From an uncultured Collinsella sp. (GTDB taxonomy: Bacteria; Actinomycetota; Coriobacteriia; Coriobacteriales; Coriobacteriaceae): a DNA stretch of 34,905 nucleotides. Both the position numbers and the translations under genes were made by a program. The DNA lies in assembly GCA_902464035.1 (NCBI GenBank), contig CABQHT010000020.1, positions 1 through 34,905 of the forward strand, written 5' to 3'. Positions 23,848-30,451 of the stretch are shown piece after piece. Below the pieces are notes generated by a model that saw only the letters and a list, made by a program, of their open reading frames with translations, was not told the origin of the DNA and made no database searches. Every line of letters starts with the position of its first letter. Position 1 is the stretch's first letter.

Positions 23848-25359
23848 TTAGTAGCTATCGTACGAATAGTCGGTAGAATCGGTGGGCGTCTGGCCGTCAG
23901 TTGCGGTATCGGCGCCATCCGTGGACTGGGCATCGGTGCCGTCGGTGGTGTCGGTACCATCGGTGGTGTCGGCACCATCAGAACTTTCACCATTCTCGGA
24001 ATCAGTCGTCTCCTTCTTGGGAACGGTGATCGTCACGCGCGCCACGCCCGAGGTCTTGGTATCGTAACGGACCTTTTCGCCGTTCTTGGTAACGGTGACA
24101 TCGGAAGGCTTAGACGTGGTGATCTCGATCGAGGACTCGGGCGTGTACTCCTGCTCAAAGGGGCCAGTCGCCTGAGCGCCATAGACCGACTTTCCGTCGA
24201 CCTTGACCTCAATCCACGCGGTCTTTCCCTTGGCAACGGAGACCTTAACCTTTGTGACCTCGTTCTCTTCCTTCTTGGCCGTCGTCTTGGCGGCGTCCGA
24301 ATCAGTCGACTCGTCAGTCGGCTCATCGGTGTCTTCGTCCTCGTCGACCGTTTCGGTCTTCTTAGAAGACTTCTTGGTCGTCGTCTTGGTAACAGCGGGC
24401 GTCTCGGGCGTGGTCTCGGGCGTCGAAGATGCGCAGCCGCGCAGAAGTACCACGATGAGCACGATCAGCAGCAACGCCACGGCACCGATACCGGCGTAGA
24501 CGATACGCGGATCGAGCCCGTTGTTTTGAGGAGCACGGGAACCGCCGCGTCCACGACTGGAACTGCTGCGGCCGCCTCCCTGAGGCATACGGCCACGATT
24601 GCTATCGGAACGGCCGCAATAGCCACCCTGGCCCTGAAGGCTGCGCTGACCCGAGCGGGGCGCAAGTTCACCGCGGCCTTGATAGCCACGCTGGCCCGCA
24701 CGCGGAGCCGAAGAGCGCTGGCCATACGGCTGTGGTTGAGAGCGAAGACGCGGCGTCACCTGCGTGGTATCGGCGTCCGCATAGCCACTGCGAGAGCGTC
24801 CGGTGGAGATACCACGGTGACCGCGATCGGAATAGCCGCCGTCGCCGTAGCCGGCACGAGGGTCACGCGCCACGCCGCGGGCAGCGGGAAGTGCACGGTC
24901 CTCGGGCATCGGCGTACTGCGGAACCGGTCACGCTGCGAGCGAATCTCCTCGCCCGAACCCGTCTCGGTAATATAACCGGCCTGCTGAGGACGCTGTCCA
25001 TAGCGGGTCGAACGACCGCCCTGAACCATCAGGAAGCGCCCGTTATCGACAGAGGAACGCGAATTGACGTAGCCGGCGGCGTCCTGAAAACGACCGCCCT
25101 GCTGCGACGTCTCGCGTTCGTATGCCATCAGTTCGTCAAAGTAGGCATTGACGACCTCGCGCGGATTGAGGCCCAAAAAGCGAGCATAGCTCGAAATCAT
25201 GCCCTGCGCATAGCCGCGCGGCGGCATCGAAGCAAAGTTACCGGTCTCGAAAAACTCGATGATCTGCGGCCTGATTTTGATGGTGTTGGCGACCTGCTGA
25301 ATGGAAAGGCCCATTCGGCGACGCTGCTCGAGCAGCATGTCACCAAAGCGTGCAGCCAT
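23848..25359 (-). CDS. RodZ-like helix-turn-helix membrane protein with Arg/Gly-rich linker
   Basis: A 503-residue single-pass membrane protein. Residues 1-80 are a RodZ-type helix-turn-helix (LLEQRRRMGLSIQQVANTIKI, PRGYAQGMISSYARFLGL). Residues about 85-282 are low in complexity, rich in Arg, Gly, Ser, Gln and Tyr, with many RG and RGG units. One transmembrane helix (about 286-307) is followed by a Thr/Lys/Glu linker, a beta-rich external domain (about 368-450) like the RodZ C-terminal DUF4115 region, and a Thr/Asp/Gly tail with DGTDTT repeats. RodZ ties MreB to the membrane and shapes rods. No mreB is here. Its start overlaps the ftsK stop (TGATG). It is longer than classic RodZ because of the linker. 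Confidence 0.8.
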   Translation of the reverse strand: MAARFGDMLLEQRRRMGLSIQQVANTIKIRPQIIEFFETGNFASMPPRGYAQGMISSYARFLGLNPREVVNAYFDELMAYERETSQQGGRFQDAAGYVNSRSSVDNGRFLMVQGGRSTRYGQRPQQAGYITETGSGEEIRSQRDRFRSTPMPEDRALPAARGVARDPRAGYGDGGYSDRGHRGISTGRSRSGYADADTTQVTPRLRSQPQPYGQRSSAPRAGQRGYQGRGELAPRSGQRSLQGQGGYCGRSDSNRGRMPQGGGRSSSSRGRGGSRAPQNNGLDPRIVYAGIGAVALLLIVLIVVLLRGCASSTPETTPETPAVTKTTTKKSSKKTETVDEDEDTDEPTDESTDSDAAKTTAKKEENEVTKVKVSVAKGKTAWIEVKVDGKSVYGAQATGPFEQEYTPESSIEITTSKPSDVTVTKNGEKVRYDTKTSGVARVTITVPKKETTDSENGESSDGADTTDGTDTTDGTDAQSTDGADTATDGQTPTDSTDYSYDSY

Positions 25360-28139
25360 CAGAATCCTCCAAACTCACGATCTTCACGTGCCATCTCGGC
25401 GTCGACAGATTCCAGCGCGGCAAGCCCCTCCTCGTCCAACAGGACCTCGCGCGGCTTAGAACCGTCGGGCGGGCCGACGACACCCTTTTCTTCCAGCATG
25501 TCCATAATACGCCCGGCACGCGCATAGCCAACCTTCAGACGACGTTGCAGACCAGATGTGGAGCCAAGCTGCGATTCCACCACAATATGGGCGGCTTCCC
25601 AAATGAGCGGATCATCGTCTTGCGGCTCGGCGACTCCGGTGCGGACAATGCCGCCGACACCAGCCATGGACATGGAAGCGGGCGCCACGGCGGACAGAAT
25701 CTCCTCGTGGTAGTCGGGCTCGCTCTGCGACTTGACGAACTCGACAATCTCGTTGATTTCGTCGTCCGAGACAAAGCAGCCCTGGATACGGCGGGGCTTG
25801 CCCCAGTCGACCTTGGAGAACAGCATGTCGCCCAAACCGGTGAGCTTCTCGGCACCCATCTGGTCGATGATGACGCGCGAGTCGATGCCCGTGGCGACGT
25901 TAAAGGCGATGCGGTTGGTGATGTTGGCCTTGATAAGGCCCGTCACCACGTTGGAGCTGGGGCGCTGCGTGGCAACGATAAGGTGAATACCGGCGGCACG
26001 GCCCAGCTGTGCAATACGCACGATCGAGGCCTCGACATCCTTACCGGCGACCATCATCAGGTCAGAGAGCTCGTCAATGATAATGACCAGGTAGGGCATC
26101 TTTTGCGGCGGGTTGTCGTAATGCTCAAACTCGCCGGCGGCCTGCTTTTCGTTATAGGTCGAAATCTTACGGACGTTGAGGCGTTCGAATACCTTCAGGC
26201 GGCGCTCCATTTCGGACACGGCCCACTGCAGGGCGCTCGCGGCCTGCTTGGGCTCGGTCACCACGGGCACATAGAGATGCGGCAGACCGTTATAGCCCGC
26301 AAGCTCGACGCGCTTTGGGTCGACCATGATCAGGCGAACGTCCTCGGGAAGGGCGCGCATGAGCAAGGTCGTGATGATGGAATTGATCATCACCGACTTA
26401 CCAGAACCGGTCGTACCGGCGATCAACAGGTGAGGCATCTTGGCGAGGTCGGCGACGACCGGCGTGCCCTCGGCGTCGCGGCCGATGGCAAGCTCGAGCG
26501 AACCGCCCTTCACATAGGGCAGCACGTCGCCCAGATTGACGTTCTGGCGCTTGCGGTTGGGAATCTCGATGCCTACGAGCGAGGTGCCGGGGATCGGGGC
26601 AAAGATACGAACCGACTGGGCGGCGAGCGAAAGCGCAATATCGTCCTCGAGGCTCGAAATCTTGCTCACGCGCTCGCCCTCGCCAGGTTGCAGCTTAAAG
26701 GTCGTCACCGTGGGGCCGGCGATCCAGCCGACCACGCGGGCACTGCGGCCAAACTCAAGCAAGGTGGATTGCAGTGACTCAGCGGTCTGCTCCAGCTCCT
26801 TATCCGAAGACGCGGCAGAAGCCGACTGCGGGTTGGCATGTAGGATTTCGAGCGGCGGAAGCTTGAGGCCGTCCTCTTCTTCGCCCTCGTTATCTGCGGC
26901 GCCGCCGTCCGCTCCCCCATCACGAGCCGCAGCCGATTCGACAGCACTCGTGGCAGGCGCATCGGCAACCTTGGGATGCTTTAAGAAGTCGGGAATCTGA
27001 GGTGCGGCCGAAACAGGGTTCACGGCAAACGGCGGCTCGGACTCGTCAACCTTGTCCGGATCGTCCTCCATCGAAAGCTGTCCAGTGACCTGCCCGCGCT
27101 TGGCGTGGCGACGCGGCAGCAAGGTTGTCTTGGCGGTCTCAATCGGAGCCTCGTCGTCCTCGTCATCGCCCTCGGTGAGCTCAATCTCGCTATCGGACCA
27201 AGACGGGTCGGGCTCACTTGTATTCAACTTGGGTGTGGCCTTGCCCTTCTTGGCATGGCGGCGCGGCAACAGCGTTGTCTTGGCCCGCTCGGCATCCACG
27301 GCATCGGACACGTCAACAAACGGATCCTCGTCCTCGTCGTCATCGTCCAAAACCGGGTCCACATCGTTGCCCATGACCGTGGTCACGGCAGCATCGGAGC
27401 CCTTTTGACGAAGAATGCTCAGATGCGGGCGGGCGACGCCAGGCACCGACAGGGCCTCATCGTCACCCCACGGGCTCGCGTTAACATCGGCACGACGGCG
27501 TTCGGCAAAATCTGCCGCACGATCGCGGGCAGAGCGCAGCACGCCGCCCACCGAAAATCCAATGATAACCAGGCCCACGACGACAAGCCCCAGCAGGACT
27601 ACCATGGCGATAGGCTTACCCAGGGCATTCTGCAGCGCACTCGCAATAAACGCACCGATGTAGCCACCCGAGGCGGACAGATTTTGCGGCGTGAACATAA
27701 GGTCGCACGAATCGCTCGTACCCGGCACCATCAGCGAAAGAATGGAGACGACGGCGATAAAGACCACGGCGCCGCCCGCAACAGAGCGCACGTTGAGCGG
27801 CGAGTCCTCACCCAAAAAGAGCGTGGCGGCAAACAGCAAGATGACGATCGGCAGCACGTAGGCGCCCAGGCCAAAGCCCAGGTGATAGAACCCGGCAACA
27901 GCAGCTGTCACGGGCGCTGTTGCCGGTGAGATCACGGCAATGAAGGACGCGATCGCCAAAACGGCAATGACCACGCCGGCGATATCGCGATTGGCCGAAG
28001 GCTCGACCAAGGGCTCAAAATCGTCGAAGTCTACCTCATGGCCCTTATTGGCACGCAGATGGGAACCGGCACCCTTAGCAGATGCCGGTTGGTTGTTGGC
28101 TTTATTGCCTTTGGCGTTTTGTGCAGATCCGCGCGCCAA
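25359..28139 (-). CDS. ftsK: DNA translocase FtsK/SpoIIIE
   Basis: A 926-residue septal DNA pump that moves chromosomes through the closing septum. N-terminal transmembrane helices (about four, residues 53-210) are followed by an acidic linker, then the motor: Walker A GTTGSGKS (Lys581), Walker B VIIIDELSDLMM, and a C-terminal winged-helix gamma domain (about 860-920: SQLGSTSGLQRRLKVGYARAGRIMDMLEEKGVVG), which reads polar DNA motifs. The linker holds two copies of TTLLPRRHAK at about 288 and 338, exactly 50 residues apart. It starts one base after the rnj stop. Confidence 0.95.
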   Translation of the reverse strand: MARGSAQNAKGNKANNQPASAKGAGSHLRANKGHEVDFDDFEPLVEPSANRDIAGVVIAVLAIASFIAVISPATAPVTAAVAGFYHLGFGLGAYVLPIVILLFAATLFLGEDSPLNVRSVAGGAVVFIAVVSILSLMVPGTSDSCDLMFTPQNLSASGGYIGAFIASALQNALGKPIAMVVLLGLVVVGLVIIGFSVGGVLRSARDRAADFAERRRADVNASPWGDDEALSVPGVARPHLSILRQKGSDAAVTTVMGNDVDPVLDDDDEDEDPFVDVSDAVDAERAKTTLLPRRHAKKGKATPKLNTSEPDPSWSDSEIELTEGDDEDDEAPIETAKTTLLPRRHAKRGQVTGQLSMEDDPDKVDESEPPFAVNPVSAAPQIPDFLKHPKVADAPATSAVESAAARDGGADGGAADNEGEEEDGLKLPPLEILHANPQSASAASSDKELEQTAESLQSTLLEFGRSARVVGWIAGPTVTTFKLQPGEGERVSKISSLEDDIALSLAAQSVRIFAPIPGTSLVGIEIPNRKRQNVNLGDVLPYVKGGSLELAIGRDAEGTPVVADLAKMPHLLIAGTTGSGKSVMINSIITTLLMRALPEDVRLIMVDPKRVELAGYNGLPHLYVPVVTEPKQAASALQWAVSEMERRLKVFERLNVRKISTYNEKQAAGEFEHYDNPPQKMPYLVIIIDELSDLMMVAGKDVEASIVRIAQLGRAAGIHLIVATQRPSSNVVTGLIKANITNRIAFNVATGIDSRVIIDQMGAEKLTGLGDMLFSKVDWGKPRRIQGCFVSDDEINEIVEFVKSQSEPDYHEEILSAVAPASMSMAGVGGIVRTGVAEPQDDDPLIWEAAHIVVESQLGSTSGLQRRLKVGYARAGRIMDMLEEKGVVGPPDGSKPREVLLDEEGLAALESVDAEMAREDREFGGF

Positions 28140-28140
28140 A

Positions 28141-29811
28141 CTAAACCTCCATGACGACCGGGATGATCATCGGACGGGTACGCGTACGGCTCCAAATGAA
28201 GTTGGAGAGCGAATCGCGCACGGCCTTGCGAATGGCATCGGAGCCGCTGCTGGTAAAGCTGAACTTGCCCTTCTCGATCGTCTTCATAATGGATGCGGAG
28301 GCATCCTCGGAGAACTGGTCGTCGATGGCAAACGAGACGCCGCGACCCGAGAACTCGATAGCCTCGATCTTCTTGTGCTTGAGCGAGACGATAGCAACGG
28401 CCGTGACCATACCGTCATTGGCGAGCTTCTGGCGATCGCGCAGGACGATGGGGTCGGTATCGCCGATACGCAGGCCGTCGACGTAAACGACACCGGACTC
28501 GACGGGCGTACCGCGCTTGACGATACCACCGCGCATCTCGAGCGTGTCGCCGTTATCGAGGATAAAGATATGATCGTCCTTGATGCCCATCTTGCGGGCC
28601 AGCTGGGCATGGGCGCGCAGATGCACGGCCTCACCGTGAACCGGCATAAAGTACGTGGGCTTGGCCATGGCCATCAGGAGCTTGAGCTCCTCCTGGCTAC
28701 CGTGACCCGAGACATGGACGAGAGCGCGGTTCTTATCCCACACGTCGCAGCCGAGCTTGGCCAGGCTGTTGACGACCTGCTGGACGGCCTTCTCGTTGCC
28801 AGGAACGGGAGTTGCCGAGAGGATAACGGTATCGCCCTCGTGGATGGAGAGCGTCTTGTGCTCGCCATTGGCCATGCGGGACAGGGCCGACAGCGGCTCG
28901 CCCTGCGAACCAGTGCACATGACGACGATCTTGTCGTCAGGAAGATTATCAATATCGAAGGCATCGATGATATCGGCATCATCGATGTTGAGATAACCGA
29001 GCTCGCGCGCCACGCGGGTGTTCGTGAGCATGGAGCGACCGGTCACAACGACCTTACGGCCGCACTTGCGGGCGGCATCGCAGATCTGCTGCAAACGATG
29101 GATGTGGCTCGAGAACGATGCGACGAACACGCGACCCGGGGCGTTCTTGATGGCGTGCAGCAGGTTGGGACCAACCTCGGCCTCGGACTTGGTAAAGCCG
29201 GGAACCGTGGCATTGGTGGAGTCGGAAAGCAGCAGGTCGATGCCCTGCTTGGCAAAGCGGCTGATAGCGGCATAGTCGGGCGTGACGCCATCGATGGGCG
29301 TCTGGTCGAGCTTAAAGTCGCCGGTGTGCATAACGGTGCCTTGATTGGTGCGGATGAACACGCCCAGAGCGCCCGGGATGGAGTGCGTCATCGAGAAGAA
29401 GTCGAGCGAGATGCCGCCGAGGTTGACATGGCTGCCGCCCTTGACCTCGCGGAACTTAGGCGCGCGGATGCGGAACTCGGAGAGCTTGCCCTCGATAAAA
29501 CCGAGCGTCAGCTTGCTCGAGAAGATGGGCACCTTGTTGTTGAGGTCCTGCAGCAGGTACGGAAGCGAACCGGTGTGGTCCTCGTGGCCGTGAGTGACGA
29601 TGATACCGCGGAGCTTCTCCTCGTTCTCCAGAACATAGGTGTAGTCGGGAAGCACCAGGTCGATACCAGGCTGGGAGTCATCCGGGAACATAAGACCGGC
29701 GTCGACGAGCACCATGTCGTCGCCGCACTCGAAGACCGTCATGTTCTTGCCGATGCCGTCAAGACCGCCGAGCGGGATGATCTTCAAGGGAGATGATTTT
29801 TTAGCTGCCAT
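28141..29811 (-). CDS. rnj: Ribonuclease J
   Basis: A 556-residue metallo-beta-lactamase ribonuclease with 5' exonuclease and endonuclease activity. The zinc ligands are in HGHEDH (H74, H76, D78, H79); the beta-CASP segment (CTGSQGEPLSAL) and the late HVSGHGSQEELKL and PVHGE motifs are present, followed by a C-terminal domain. Length is normal. The ribosome site is odd: the best match, AAAGGA, is 14 bases from ATG 29811, and no better in-frame start exists. It heads the rnj-ftsK-rodZ-yajQ-rimO-pgsA-cinA run. E3 lies about 190 bases upstream. Confidence 0.94.
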   Translation of the reverse strand: MAAKKSSPLKIIPLGGLDGIGKNMTVFECGDDMVLVDAGLMFPDDSQPGIDLVLPDYTYVLENEEKLRGIIVTHGHEDHTGSLPYLLQDLNNKVPIFSSKLTLGFIEGKLSEFRIRAPKFREVKGGSHVNLGGISLDFFSMTHSIPGALGVFIRTNQGTVMHTGDFKLDQTPIDGVTPDYAAISRFAKQGIDLLLSDSTNATVPGFTKSEAEVGPNLLHAIKNAPGRVFVASFSSHIHRLQQICDAARKCGRKVVVTGRSMLTNTRVARELGYLNIDDADIIDAFDIDNLPDDKIVVMCTGSQGEPLSALSRMANGEHKTLSIHEGDTVILSATPVPGNEKAVQQVVNSLAKLGCDVWDKNRALVHVSGHGSQEELKLLMAMAKPTYFMPVHGEAVHLRAHAQLARKMGIKDDHIFILDNGDTLEMRGGIVKRGTPVESGVVYVDGLRIGDTDPIVLRDRQKLANDGMVTAVAIVSLKHKKIEAIEFSGRGVSFAIDDQFSEDASASIMKTIEKGKFSFTSSGSDAIRKAVRDSLSNFIWSRTRTRPMIIPVVMEV

Positions 29812-29999
29812 AGGTTAGTGTGGTTTCCTTTCTTCGAAACGGGTCTGGAACAACCGACGGGGCGCTTCTGGCAAACCGACCGCCGGGAACGTACAAACAT
29901 GCATCGCAGAGTCGATGCAATAACTACAGTATGATACCCATTTGCCCACCAACAGACCACCCATGCATCAAAGCCCCATCTGAACCGGTCTATCCCGCC
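29812..29999 (-). other. Upstream region of rnj
   Basis: No gene. A TATCAT (minus strand, plus 29931-29936) is a possible -10, but I find no convincing -35. There is no LexA box. E3 begins at its right edge. Confidence 0.4.
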
Positions 30000-30132
30000 G
30001 GTTTCCCGTGGGGCGGGCACTGATGAAGTTTCCTGCTCTACAGTCCTGCTCACGACGGAGGCCACATTAAGTGGCCTCCTGTTCGTGCGGAACTCGCGAT
30101 AAACTTCATCAGTGCCCGCCCCACGGGAAACC
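30000..30132 (-). repeat. Foldback element E3 (family 2)
   Basis: A 133-base foldback. Arms 30000-30031 and 30101-30132 are perfectly complementary over 32 bases. The core (30023-30109, 87 bases including the last nine of each arm) is the reverse complement of the E4 core, with changes confined to paired positions. Inside is a second hairpin: GGAGGCCAC (30057-30065) with 30071-30079 and a 5-base loop. The outer 23 bases of each arm are unrelated to those of E4. Confidence 0.85.
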
Positions 30133-30133
30133 T

Positions 30134-30160
30134 ACCAAAAAGGGACAGGTTTATTTTGGT
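30134..30160. repeat. Small hairpin with GGGACAG loop between E3 and E4
   Basis: ACCAAAA (30134-30140) pairs with TTTTGGT (30154-30160) around a loop containing GGGACAGG. Short motifs with GGGACAG are common dispersed repeats in some bacteria and can be linked to REP-associated transposases; whether this belongs to such a family cannot be told from one copy. Confidence 0.35.
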
Positions 30161-30256
30161 CGGTTTTATCTGGGAAGATGCTGCTGCGGCTATCTACAGA
30201 TCTGAAATCTGACTACTGAAGAGACTGTCTAACTAAATAGCGAGCGGCACTAACCA

Positions 30257-30405
30257 GCCCTTTTGCTTGCGCCCGGGAGGGACGTATATGAAGTTTATCG
30301 CGAGTTCCGCACGCAAAGGAAAGCACTTAATGTGCTTTCCGTCTTGCGCAGGACTGTAGAGCAGGAAACTTCATATGCGGCCCTCCCGGGCGCAAGCAAA
30401 AGGGC
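30257..30405 (+). repeat. Foldback element E4 (family 2)
   Basis: A 149-base foldback opposite in orientation to E3. Arms 30257-30296 and 30366-30405 pair at 38 of 40 positions, plus one G-U wobble. The core is 30288-30374 (87 bases). Its inner hairpin is GGAAAGCAC (30318-30326) with 30332-30340 and the same 5-base loop as E3. The right arm runs into the U-tract and foot of the pnp terminator, so the left arm (30257-30271) mirrors that terminator's flank. Confidence 0.85.
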
Positions 30406-30427
30406 GACCCCACAGTGGAGTCGCCCT
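30396..30427 (-). terminator. pnp terminator
   Basis: A stem between 30401-30412 and 30416-30427 (AGGGCGAC and complement at the base; one G-U wobble on the minus strand), followed on the minus strand by TTTTGCTTG. It lies 25 bases after the pnp stop and is partly inside the right arm of E4. Confidence 0.8.
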
Positions 30428-30451
30428 TGTTGAGCTGCTTGTGTGTAGCTG

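Noticed and set aside
24600..24960. Possible frameshift or foreign insert in the RodZ-like gene (odd composition)
   Set aside because: The Arg/Gly-rich stretch is in frame with intact domains on both sides. The biased composition is that of a disordered linker, not of a broken gene.
25350..26777. 475-codon open frame antisense to ftsK
   Set aside because: Shadow of the FtsK motor domain; no independent support.
27940..29796. 618-codon open frame antisense to rnj
   Set aside because: Same cause: high-GC codon bias opens the opposite frame. No ribosome site and no recognisable domain.
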